A DNA stretch of 20,099 bases from Kiritimatiellia bacterium (GTDB lineage: Bacteria > Verrucomicrobiota > Kiritimatiellia > RFP12 > UBA1067): contig JAGOBZ010000016.1 in assembly GCA_017999015.1 (NCBI GenBank), forward strand, positions 1 to 20,099. The letters are read 5' to 3'. This document shows, piece by piece, positions 1 through 6,456 of the stretch. The notes under the pieces are model-generated. The model searched no databases and was not told the DNA's origin. It was given only the letters and a program-made list of their open reading frames with translations. Both the position numbers and the translations under genes were made by a program. How positions within the stretch are numbered: the first letter of the stretch is position 1; each line of letters opens with the position of its first letter.

Positions 1-1189
1 CATCATTCGGACGTGGCAGGCGGACGCTCTCGACGCGCGCGTCCTGCCGCTGACCGCCCAGTCCCTCTGGGCCGCGCAGCCGAACGCCTTGCTCGCCTGG
101 CTGCAGACGCACGAGCCGCAGAGCCTTGCGCGCGCCAGCCGGCTGCTGATGGCCAAGGATTACATCCGCTTCCGTTTGACGGGCATCGCGGCGATGGAAG
201 AGACCGACATGAGCGCGACCAGCCTCATGAACGTGCCGGACGGGACCTACGACGACCGTCTGCTGGCGTGGTTCGGCATTTCTGAGGCTAAGCGCCTGTT
301 GCCGCCTCTGGTCAAAAGCGCCGAAGTCTGCGGCACCGTAACCCCGGCTGCCGCGGCCGCGACCGGCCTGCGCGCCGGCACGCCGGTGGCCGGCGGCATG
401 TTCGATATCGACGCCTGCGGACTCGCTTCGGGCTGCGTCGATGAGCGGCAGCTCGTGATGGTGGCCGGCACCTGGGGCAACAACCAGTACATCGCCCGCC
501 AGCCGCTGATCGACCGCGACCTGTTCATGACCTCGCGCTACTGCATGCCCGGCTGGTTCCTGATGCTGGAAGGCAGTCCCACCGGTGCCGGCAATCTGGA
601 CTGGTTCGCGCGTGAATTCCTCGGCGACACCCAGACACTGCTGGCGCAGGCGGGCGAGGGCTCTCTTTTCGCGTGGGCGGACCGTACCGTGGAGCAGACC
701 CCGCTGACTCTGGACACGCCCCTGTTCCTGCCCTTCCTGTACGGCTCCAATCTCGGCCATCCCGCGCAGGCCTGCCTGCTCGGCATGAAGGGACGGCACA
801 CCCGCGCCGACGTGCTGCGCGCCGTGTACGAGGGCTGCATCTTCGCGCACAACCGGCATGTGCAGCGCCTGTATGCGTTCCGCGCGCCGCCCGCGACGAT
901 CCGGCTCACAGGCGGCGCGGCGCGCAGCGCGGTGTGGGCGCAGATGTTCGCCGATGTCTTTCAGGTGCCGGTTGAAATCCCTGCCGGGCAGGAACTCGGC
1001 GCACTGGGCGCCGCCATCGCGGCGGCTGTCGCCTGCGGGAACTACGCCTCGCTCGAGGAGGCCGTGCGCGGCATGACACGCATCGAGCGGACGCACCCGC
1101 CCGATCCGGCTCGGGGCGCGCTGCACGCTGCGCGTTACACGCGCTACGGCGAGGCCTGCCGCCAGCTCCGGCCCTTCTTCACCGCATAA
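1..1189 (+). CDS. FGGY-family carbohydrate kinase, L-xylulose kinase (LyxK)-like, 5' end outside window
   Basis: The frame is open from base 2, upstream of any start codon, so the gene begins before the window and its N-terminal ATPase lobe is missing. It is a cytoplasmic ATP-dependent sugar kinase of the FGGY family. Visible features are KDYIRFRLTG, typical of the end of the first FGGY domain, then GGMFDIDACGLASG carrying the expected catalytic Asp region, then VAGTWGNNQYI, which resembles the LyxK group. The C-terminal lobe contains LTGGAARSAVWAQMFADV (adenine-binding GG motif) and ELGALGAAIAAAVA. The substrate cannot be fixed from sequence; a ketopentose such as L-xylulose is an inference. 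The gene ends in TAA and overlaps the convergent SDR gene by 11 bp. With the minus-strand dehydrogenases and DeoC next door it probably forms a sugar catabolic locus. Confidence 0.9.
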   Translation, partial: IIRTWQADALDARVLPLTAQSLWAAQPNALLAWLQTHEPQSLARASRLLMAKDYIRFRLTGIAAMEETDMSATSLMNVPDGTYDDRLLAWFGISEAKRLLPPLVKSAEVCGTVTPAAAAATGLRAGTPVAGGMFDIDACGLASGCVDERQLVMVAGTWGNNQYIARQPLIDRDLFMTSRYCMPGWFLMLEGSPTGAGNLDWFAREFLGDTQTLLAQAGEGSLFAWADRTVEQTPLTLDTPLFLPFLYGSNLGHPAQACLLGMKGRHTRADVLRAVYEGCIFAHNRHVQRLYAFRAPPATIRLTGGAARSAVWAQMFADVFQVPVEIPAGQELGALGAAIAAAVACGNYASLEEAVRGMTRIERTHPPDPARGALHAARYTRYGEACRQLRPFFTA

Positions 1190-1940
1190 GCATGCCGCCG
1201 GTCACGTCCAGCGTCGTGCCGGTCATGTAGTCGGCTGCTGCTGAGGCCAAAAACACCACCGCGTTGGCGATATCTTCCGGCTCGGCGATCCGGTTGAGCG
1301 GAATGCGGCTCAAGTAGCGCGCCGGATCAGCCGCGAGCTTGTCCGCCACCATCTCGGTGCGGACCATGCCCGGTGCCACGGCATTCACAGTGATGCCGTG
1401 CGGCGCGACCTCCCGCGCGATCGCGCGCGTCATCGAGACCAGTGCGCCTTTGCTCGCATCATACGGCAGATGGCCTGAGGTCGAACCCAGAAACGCGGCC
1501 TGCGACACGAGATTGACGATCTTGCCGGTGCGGCCGACGGCCCGCAGCCGGCGCACGTGCTCCCGGCAGGCCACAAACGCGCCGGTGACATTGACGCGAA
1601 AGGTGTTCTCCCACTCCTCGACGCTGTAGGCGTCCAAAGGCCCGCCGGGGCAGTGGGCGGCGTTGTTGACCAGAATGTCGACGCGGCCGAAGCGCGCTTC
1701 AAGCGCATCGAAGAGCGCGATGACCTCGTCGCTCTTCGCCAGATCCCCCCGCAGCGCGACCGCGTCGACACCGAAATCGCGCGCGATGCCCGTCACCACA
1801 GCACCGGCCTTGTCCGGGCTGTTCGCATAGTTGACCCCGACGCGCACCCCTTCGGCGGCAAGTCCGCGGCAAATCGCCGCGCCAATCCCGCGCGAACCGC
1901 CAGTCACCAGCGCCACCTTGCCCTGAAGTTCCAGTTTCAT
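1179..1940 (-). CDS. SDR-family NAD(P)-dependent oxidoreductase
   Basis: A classical short-chain dehydrogenase of 253 aa, last gene of the minus-strand operon. It has a Rossmann nucleotide site TGGSRGIG (residues 13-20), the NNAA motif at 92-95, and the catalytic Ser146, Tyr160 and Lys164 of YDASK. The C-terminal PLNRIAEPEDIANAVVFLAS and YMTGTTLDVTGG are typical of 3-oxoacyl-ACP reductase/glucose-dehydrogenase-type SDRs. I chose ATG at 1940 because GAGGG lies 5 nt upstream; a GTG at 1952 is in frame but has no comparable ribosome site. The gene starts 30 bp after the MDR gene ends. The presence of kinase, aldolase and other dehydrogenases suggests a sugar or polyol substrate, not fatty acid synthesis. 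The exact reaction is unknown. Confidence 0.92.
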   Translation of the reverse strand: MKLELQGKVALVTGGSRGIGAAICRGLAAEGVRVGVNYANSPDKAGAVVTGIARDFGVDAVALRGDLAKSDEVIALFDALEARFGRVDILVNNAAHCPGGPLDAYSVEEWENTFRVNVTGAFVACREHVRRLRAVGRTGKIVNLVSQAAFLGSTSGHLPYDASKGALVSMTRAIAREVAPHGITVNAVAPGMVRTEMVADKLAADPARYLSRIPLNRIAEPEDIANAVVFLASAAADYMTGTTLDVTGGMLMR

Positions 1941-1970
1941 CGCAACCCTCACAGTCGGCCACCCGCATGC

Positions 1971-3005
1971 TCACGGCGTCAGCACGACGCGCAGCGCCTC
2001 GCCGCGCTCCATCAGGCCGATCGCATCCATGAACCCTTCAAACGGCAGCACGTGCGTCACCAGATGCGCAGATGGAAAACCGGCAGACGCGAGCAGGGCC
2101 ACCGCTTTGGCGACCTGCGCCGGCGTTGAGTCACTCGAGCCCGTCACGCGCAATTCGTTGTAATGGATCAGCCGGCTGTCCAGCGCCAGCGTACTTCTCT
2201 CCACCGGCAGAGAGGCGAAGAGGCATACCGTGCCGCGCTTGCGAACCAAAGCCAGCGCCTGTTCCATCGGCCCGGCTGCCGGCGCGGCAACGATCACCAC
2301 ATCCGCCCCCAGCCCCTGTGTCGCGTCCCGAACGACATCCGGCAGCGATTCGCGCGAAGGGTCCACCAGACGGTCCACGCCGAACGCCTCGGCTTGTTTG
2401 AGCCGCGCAGGATTGATTTCCGACAGGATCACCCGCGCGGCTCCAAAACGCCGGGCCACGACCGCATTGAGAATGCCCATGGGGCCCGCCCCCATCACCA
2501 GAACCGTATCGCCCTGACGCACCGCGCCGTTCTCGCAGGCGTTCACGGCGCAACTGACCGGTTCTGCCAGCGCGGCATGAAAAGGATTCAGCGAGACAGG
2601 CACTTTGACAACATGCCCGCCGCGCACGGCCAGCGCCGGGATGGCCACGTAGTCCGCCATGCCTCCGGGGAAACTGAATCCCATCGGACGCACGGCCGCA
2701 CAGAGATTGCGCCAGCCCCGCGCGCAGTACGTGCAGGTGCCGCACGCCACCGAGGTGGCCATCACCACGCTATCACCCACGGCAAAAGCCAGCCCCGCCC
2801 TGTTTTCGACAACCGCACCCACAAACTCATGCCCCATCGTCACAGGCGGCCGCATGCGCGGATTGCCGGAGCGATATGCTTTCATGTCGGAACCGCACAC
2901 CGCGCAGGCCTCGACCTTGACCAGCAGGCCGCCCTCTTCGCAGGCCGGCAGCGGCAGACATTCGACGCGCACATCGCCCTGTCCGTGATAAACTACTGCC
3001 CGCAT
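1971..3005 (-). CDS. Zinc-dependent medium-chain alcohol/polyol dehydrogenase (MDR family)
   Basis: A 344-aa cytoplasmic dehydrogenase of the sorbitol/threonine dehydrogenase branch. Catalytic zinc ligands are visible as Cys37 (CGSD), His59-Glu60 (MGHE) and Glu148 (AEP). The structural zinc lobe is complete: Cys88, Cys91, Cys94 and Cys102. The nucleotide-binding motif GAGPMG is at 172-177. The length is normal for the family. The ATG lies two bases after the ATC that follows the deoC stop, so the two genes are essentially contiguous and in the same frame, separated by TAA-ATC; GGAAGG lies about 10 nt upstream. It probably oxidises a polyol or sugar secondary hydroxyl with NAD(P)+. The substrate is not assignable from sequence. 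Confidence 0.93.
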   Translation of the reverse strand: MRAVVYHGQGDVRVECLPLPACEEGGLLVKVEACAVCGSDMKAYRSGNPRMRPPVTMGHEFVGAVVENRAGLAFAVGDSVVMATSVACGTCTYCARGWRNLCAAVRPMGFSFPGGMADYVAIPALAVRGGHVVKVPVSLNPFHAALAEPVSCAVNACENGAVRQGDTVLVMGAGPMGILNAVVARRFGAARVILSEINPARLKQAEAFGVDRLVDPSRESLPDVVRDATQGLGADVVIVAAPAAGPMEQALALVRKRGTVCLFASLPVERSTLALDSRLIHYNELRVTGSSDSTPAQVAKAVALLASAGFPSAHLVTHVLPFEGFMDAIGLMERGEALRVVLTP

Positions 3006-3008
3006 GAT

Positions 3009-3698
3009 TTAATACCCTTCCGCCGCCGGCGCGCCGTCCAAGATCCTGTCGGCCGAACCCACGCCCAGGCGGTCCGCGCCCATCCGCACGAAGCGCAGCG
3101 CCGTGTCCCAATCGCGGATGCCGCCCGAGGGCTTGACCTTGGCACGCCCCGCGCAGGTTTTGAGCATCACCTCGACCGCCTCGGGCGTGGCGCCATCGCC
3201 ATTGAAACCGGTCGACGTCTTCACGAAATCTGCGCCGGCCTCAATGGCCAGCTCGCACGCCTTAGCCACCTGCTCAAGCGTCAGCAGCGCGGTCTCCAGA
3301 ATGACTTTAACAAGCACACCCTTGGGCTTGGCCTCGGCCACAACCGCAGCGATGTCGCGTTTCACATACTCGTATTCGCCGGAAAGAAACTTGCCGATGT
3401 TCATCACCATGTCCAACTCGTCCGCACCGTCCTCGATCGCCAGCTTGGCCTCTAGCGCCTTGACCTCGGAGCGGCTCGCGCCGTGCGGGAAGCCGACCAC
3501 GACCGCGACGGTCGTTCCGGCCTCTTCGAGCAACGCCGCCGCCAGCGCCGCGTCGGTGGGCCGCACGCACAGGTCGCCGATCCCGCGCGCCGCGCACATC
3601 GCCGCGTTTTTGCGGATGTCGTCGTCCGTCATCGCGGGCTTCAGCACCGCATGGTCCATCATCTTCGCCACGGACGCTTTCGTGATCACTTCGCTCAT
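3009..3698 (-). CDS. deoC: Deoxyribose-phosphate aldolase DeoC
   Basis: A class I aldolase of 229 aa, full length for DeoC, which cleaves 2-deoxyribose-5-phosphate to glyceraldehyde-3-phosphate and acetaldehyde. The Schiff-base lysine is Lys160 in FVKTSTGF. The partner lysine is Lys189 in VKPSGGIR, and the proton-relay Asp is in DELDMVMNIG (Asp96). VKVILETALL (130-139) is also a family signature. GAGGG lies about 9 nt before the ATG at 3698. Its position between two sugar-type dehydrogenases and across from an FGGY kinase suggests it cleaves a phosphorylated sugar made by this locus. That sugar may not be deoxyribose, because no thymidine phosphorylase or phosphopentomutase lies nearby. Confidence 0.95.
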   Translation of the reverse strand: MSEVITKASVAKMMDHAVLKPAMTDDDIRKNAAMCAARGIGDLCVRPTDAALAAALLEEAGTTVAVVVGFPHGASRSEVKALEAKLAIEDGADELDMVMNIGKFLSGEYEYVKRDIAAVVAEAKPKGVLVKVILETALLTLEQVAKACELAIEAGADFVKTSTGFNGDGATPEAVEVMLKTCAGRAKVKPSGGIRDWDTALRFVRMGADRLGVGSADRILDGAPAAEGY

Positions 3699-3721
3699 CT
3701 ATCGTTTCCCTCTTGTTTCTC

Positions 3722-3746
3722 GGACTCAAGACCGCGGACCCAAGAC
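3722..3746. repeat. Degenerate short direct repeat in the deoC-SDR gap
   Basis: The 90-bp gap between the SDR stop and the deoC start holds two near-identical 11-mers, GGACTCAAGAC at 3722-3732 and GGACCCAAGAC at 3736-3746, followed by an AT-richer run of AATCC/AATCAACC-like words. It does not form a strong hairpin and no promoter is evident. It may be a degenerate genome-dispersed filler repeat. Function unknown. Confidence 0.4.
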
Positions 3747-3788
3747 TTAATCCTAAATCCCCAATCAACCCATCAACTAATGCACGAA

Positions 3789-4583
3789 TCAATGCATCTC
3801 CCGCCCACCGGTGATGTTGATCGCCTGGCCGGTCATGTAGTCCGCGCCGGACGAACAGAGGAAGACGGTCACGTCCACCACATCCTCGATGCTGGCCAAG
3901 CGGCCAAGCGGCACTTTGGCGGTGAACTGGCTGACGACCTGCTCGCGCGCCTGTTTCAGATTGTCGATGTAGTTGGCAGACATGAAGTTCCACACCCCGG
4001 TGTGGTCCGTGATGCCGGGACAGACGCAGTTCACGTGGATGCCGTCCTTGGCGAACTCGAAGGCCAGCGACTGCGTCAACGTGATGATCGCGCCCTTGGC
4101 CGCCGAGTAGTGGCTGCACAGCGCCGAACCGGTCTTGCCGGACTTCGAGGCGAAGTTCACGATTTTGCCGGACTTGCGCGCCTTCATCAGCGGTGCCGCA
4201 TGCTTGATGAAAAAGAAGGTGCCCTTACAGTTGACCGCGAAGACAAAATCCCACTCCTCCCCGGTGATCTCCTCGATCGGCTTCTGTCCCGCCACGCCGG
4301 CGACATTCACCAAGATGTCGAGCTGATTGCCGAAGCGCTCAGACGCCGCAGCCACGACAGCCTTGACCTGCGCCTCGTCCGTCACGTCGGCGGCCATGCC
4401 GGCCGCGTCGTATCCCGCGGCAATCAACTCCGCCACAGCCGCGTCCACCTGATCCGGCTTGAGATCCGTGACGAACACCCGCGCGCCGCACTGGGCCAGC
4501 CCCTGCGCGACGCCCTTGCCGATCGCGCCGGCCGCGCCGGTCACCAGCGCCGTCTTCCCTTTGAAGTCTAAAAAATTCTGCAT
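3789..4583 (-). CDS. SDR-family oxidoreductase, polyol/sorbitol-phosphate dehydrogenase-like
   Basis: A 264-aa classical SDR. The nucleotide-binding motif TGAAGAIG is at 15-22, and Asp40 at the end of strand 2 favours NAD(H). NVAG is at 93-96 and the catalytic triad is Ser146, Tyr159 and Lys163 (YSAAK). The substrate loop (VWNFMSANYIDN) and the following KVPLGRLASIEDV resemble polyol-type SDRs such as sorbitol-6-phosphate or butanediol dehydrogenases. That resemblance is from memory of the family and is not decisive. ATG at 4583 is preceded by GGGGAC about 9 nt upstream. It is the second gene of the minus-strand operon, 121 bp after the lactonase gene with a palindrome between them, and 90 bp before deoC. 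Confidence 0.92.
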   Translation of the reverse strand: MQNFLDFKGKTALVTGAAGAIGKGVAQGLAQCGARVFVTDLKPDQVDAAVAELIAAGYDAAGMAADVTDEAQVKAVVAAASERFGNQLDILVNVAGVAGQKPIEEITGEEWDFVFAVNCKGTFFFIKHAAPLMKARKSGKIVNFASKSGKTGSALCSHYSAAKGAIITLTQSLAFEFAKDGIHVNCVCPGITDHTGVWNFMSANYIDNLKQAREQVVSQFTAKVPLGRLASIEDVVDVTVFLCSSGADYMTGQAINITGGREMH

Positions 4584-4610
4584 GTTTTACGAGTCCCCGC
4601 TTTTTTTAAT

Positions 4611-4677
4611 CTCTCACGGAGGCACAGAGGCCACAGAGCACTTGGATTTCTCCGTGCTCTCTGTGCCTCTGTGAGAG
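4611..4677. repeat. Imperfect long palindrome (GGAGGCACAGAG type) between lactonase and SDR genes
   Basis: The left arm at 4611-4641 begins CTCTCACGGAGGCACAGAG. The right arm at 4654-4677 ends CTCTGTGCCTCTGTGAGAG. The arms pair with one mismatch and one 7-nt insertion (GCCACAG) in the left arm, leaving a 12-nt loop. On the operon strand no T-run follows, so it is not a standard intrinsic terminator. It could still act as an mRNA-stabilising or attenuating hairpin between the first and second genes of the operon. It looks like a dispersed palindromic element. Confidence 0.75.
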
Positions 4678-4704
4678 CGATTTGAATCAGCAACCGGCCG
4701 CGAT

Positions 4705-5829
4705 TCACCTGAACAGGTTCAGGAAGGGACAGCCGCCCCGGTCCAGATCGATCACGCTGACCGTGTGCACACTGTCGTTCACCGAATTCAGCAGCCCCGG
4801 GAACTTCATATCGAAATTCACGACGATCAGCGTGTCGCCCCACACCATCGGCTCGCACGGCTGATCCAGCAGGCCGTCGGCGCCGTCGGTGTCGCCATTC
4901 TCCCACAGCAGCCCCAGTGTCCCGGCCTTGATATCCCAATAGCGCACCGCGTTGCGTTCGGAATCGGTGATGATGACCCAGTTCTTCTTGGCGTAATAGC
5001 AGACTCCGTCGCAGCTCGGGAAGACTTTAGGGTCATAGACCAAGGTCTCTGGCTTGGCATAGGAGCCGTCGCGCTGCAGGCGCATGACATAGAAATGACC
5101 GTCGCCGAAATTACCGGTATAAATGTTGCCCTGCTTGTCGAAGCACATGCCGTCAGCGGCCGCAGTGTCGTTGCGATGATTAAGCGGGGTGGTCTCCGTC
5201 ACGCCGATGCAGTACGGATCCTTCTCCCACTGCTCTTTGGGCAGCAGGCGCACGGCCTGCTCTTTGAAAGCGCTCATCGGCACGCAGTAGACACCCCCGA
5301 GGTTCTTGCCCTTGATATCGAAAAAGGTCTCGGTGAAATAGATCGCGTTGCCGCGCGTGCGCATGGCATTGGCCAGCTTGATATTCTCGACCACCGGCTC
5401 AATGCGCTGCGGCTCGCCGTTCTTGTCGATCACCACGCGCAGGATGCGCGACTTGTAGTTCTTGTCGGTGAAATACTGGTTGTCGCAGTAATACAGGTGC
5501 CCGTCCTCGCCGAACTCCATTCCCATGGGAAAGCCGCGCCCGGTCTCGGGATGATTCAGCCCCGCCACGAAAACCGACCACTTGCCTGTCTTTTTATCCA
5601 TCTTCATAATGGTTCCGGGATAAGACTGGTTCACAAAATTCGGCGCCGCGCAATAGACGTTGCCGTGCCTGTCCTGCGCCAGCCCGTCCGGCACGTTGAC
5701 GTGATCGCCGAACTGCTTGAAGAGTTTCGGCCGGTATTTCTGATCAATGGCGCAATCCTCCGCCGCCGCCGCGTCAAACGTGGCCGCCAAGATTAAACCA
5801 GCCATAAAACACATTGTCACTCTGCTCAT
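4705..5829 (-). CDS. Secreted SMP-30/gluconolactonase-like beta-propeller protein
   Basis: A 374-aa protein with a Sec signal peptide (MSRVTMCFMAGLILAATF, cleavage near AAAA-ED). The mature part shows repeated propeller blades: NVPDGLAQDRHGNVYCA, GMEFGEDGHLYYCDN, AADGMCFDKQGNIYTGNFGDG and SCDGVCYYAKKNWVIITDS. These are typical of SMP-30/gluconolactonase/LRE-like six-bladed propellers, whose members hydrolyse sugar lactones using a divalent metal. I chose ATG at 5829 because AAAGGTGG lies about 5 nt upstream; the GTG three codons earlier falls inside that ribosome site. It is the first gene of the minus-strand sugar operon, consistent with a periplasmic lactone-opening or sugar-binding role. 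Catalytic function is inferred from fold only. Confidence 0.85.
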   Translation of the reverse strand: MSRVTMCFMAGLILAATFDAAAAEDCAIDQKYRPKLFKQFGDHVNVPDGLAQDRHGNVYCAAPNFVNQSYPGTIMKMDKKTGKWSVFVAGLNHPETGRGFPMGMEFGEDGHLYYCDNQYFTDKNYKSRILRVVIDKNGEPQRIEPVVENIKLANAMRTRGNAIYFTETFFDIKGKNLGGVYCVPMSAFKEQAVRLLPKEQWEKDPYCIGVTETTPLNHRNDTAAADGMCFDKQGNIYTGNFGDGHFYVMRLQRDGSYAKPETLVYDPKVFPSCDGVCYYAKKNWVIITDSERNAVRYWDIKAGTLGLLWENGDTDGADGLLDQPCEPMVWGDTLIVVNFDMKFPGLLNSVNDSVHTVSVIDLDRGGCPFLNLFR

Positions 5830-5854
5830 AACATCCACCTTTCTTTACTGAGGC

Positions 5855-5877
5855 GCGTGCAGAGCCTCTGCAAACGC
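5855..5877 (-). promoter_or_regulatory. Leader hairpin just upstream of the lactonase ribosome site
   Basis: GCAGAG-C-CTCTGC at 5859-5871 is a perfect inverted repeat around one base, extended by GCGT/ACGC arms with a two-base bulge. It ends 20-25 nt before the ribosome binding site of the SMP-30 gene, in its 5' leader. It could influence translation initiation or mRNA stability. No known riboswitch class is recognised. Confidence 0.5.
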
Positions 5878-5928
5878 CAAGAAACATTGTCCAGGCTGCA
5901 CAACCGCCCCCTGAACCCAGAACCCTCC

Positions 5929-5951
5929 GCTTGCGCATACCGGAGGTTTTG
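5929..5951 (-). promoter_or_regulatory. Second leader hairpin of the lactonase operon
   Basis: CCTCCG and CGGAGG arms, complementary over 6 bp, flank an 11-nt loop that itself contains the palindrome TGCGCA. It lies in the predicted leader RNA between the minus promoter and the start codon at 5829. Function unknown. Confidence 0.4.
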
Positions 5952-6016
5952 CAAGCACCTCTACTGTTTATGGCTGCGGATACCATCCGCGCACCATGCC
6001 TGTTAACGTGTTTTGA

Positions 6017-6045
6017 AGATTACAATATCCGCCTCGGATTTGCAA
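6017..6045 (-). promoter_or_regulatory. Predicted sigma70-type promoter for the minus-strand sugar operon
   Basis: On the minus strand TTGCAA (6045-6040) and TAATCT (6022-6017) are separated by exactly 17 nt, a good match to housekeeping -35 and -10 boxes. Transcription would begin near 6010, giving a leader of about 180 nt before the ATG at 5829. GTTAAC lies at 6002-6007 near the predicted start site and could belong to an operator. Confidence 0.5.
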
Positions 6046-6079
6046 CATGACTTATTTTTTATTTTATTTTATTTTCGTA

Positions 6080-6110
6080 TTGCTTTCGTAAAAATTATTT
6101 TGTATTTTTG
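6080..6110 (+). promoter_or_regulatory. Predicted promoter upstream of the small secreted protein gene
   Basis: TTGCTT (6080-6085) and TATTTT (6103-6108) are 17 nt apart. The same segment also fits the Bacteroidota-type -7 box TAnnTTTG exactly (TATTTTTG, 6103-6110). Both readings place transcription start near 6115, about 35 nt before the small gene. It would drive 6153-11629 if no internal promoter exists. Confidence 0.45.
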
Positions 6111-6152
6111 TTTTGCTTACTTGGAAAAGAATTGTTTAAAAGAGGAAAAATG

Positions 6153-6416
6153 ATGCACATGAAAAACAAATGGACAAGGAACTTTCTGCTCGCAGTGATG
6201 TTTCTCGCCGTATCCGGTGCACAGGCTGATGCGTATGCTCTCGACCGATTTAAAGGCGGCGGCGACGACGGCTATTGCAAAACATGGCTGATCCGCGACA
6301 TATCGGTGACGGCCTCGTATGTCCGGTTTCTTGGCGGATCAGGCGATGGATATGACCGACTGATACTACTGGGGCTTAGCATGCCTTCACGCGGACTGAT
6401 GATCCGCATCTACTAA
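6153..6416 (+). CDS. Small secreted protein with two RFxGGxxDGY motifs
   Basis: An 87-aa protein with a signal peptide (KNKWTRN then a hydrophobic stretch, cleavage near residue 24-29). The mature part of about 60 residues has two copies of one motif, RFKGGGDDGY at 32-41 and RFLGGSGDGY at 58-67, 26 residues apart. Each is followed by a short hydrophobic strand. I know similar FxGGxGDGY words from secreted proteins of PVC and Bacteroidota bacteria but cannot assign a function. ATG at 6153 was chosen because AGAGG lies 7 nt upstream; ATG at 6150 or 6159 is also possible. The gene ends 40 bp before the SUMF1-like gene and is probably co-transcribed with it. Confidence 0.7.
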   Translation: MHMKNKWTRNFLLAVMFLAVSGAQADAYALDRFKGGGDDGYCKTWLIRDISVTASYVRFLGGSGDGYDRLILLGLSMPSRGLMIRIY

Positions 6417-6456
6417 GCACACTCTTCCAATAACCACAAACCACAAGGGATTCAAC

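Larger units (their letters stand above)
5830..6152. other. Divergent regulatory region without a gene
   Basis: The 323 bp between the divergent lactonase and small-protein genes contain no convincing coding region. From the minus-gene side they hold a roughly 180-nt transcribed leader with two hairpins, a minus-strand promoter, an AT-rich tract at 6051-6118 including three ATTTT pentamers at 6061-6075, and a plus-strand promoter. The AT-rich tract contrasts sharply with the GC-rich surroundings and could serve as an UP element for both promoters. Confidence 0.7.

Noticed and set aside
3003..3011. TAA of deoC is in frame with the following MDR gene (TAA-ATC-ATG), a possible third read-through site
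   Set aside because: DeoC and the MDR dehydrogenase are both complete at their normal family lengths on either side, and the MDR gene has its own ATG and ribosome site. This is a normal tight gene junction.
2163..3455. Long plus-strand open frame of 430 codons
   Set aside because: It lies opposite the MDR and deoC genes, shows arginine/histidine/alanine-rich antisense composition and no family motif; it is a shadow of GC-rich coding DNA.
4611..4677. Intrinsic terminator of the lactonase gene
   Set aside because: On the transcribed strand the stem is followed by an A-run, not a T-run, and the downstream genes appear to belong to the same operon.
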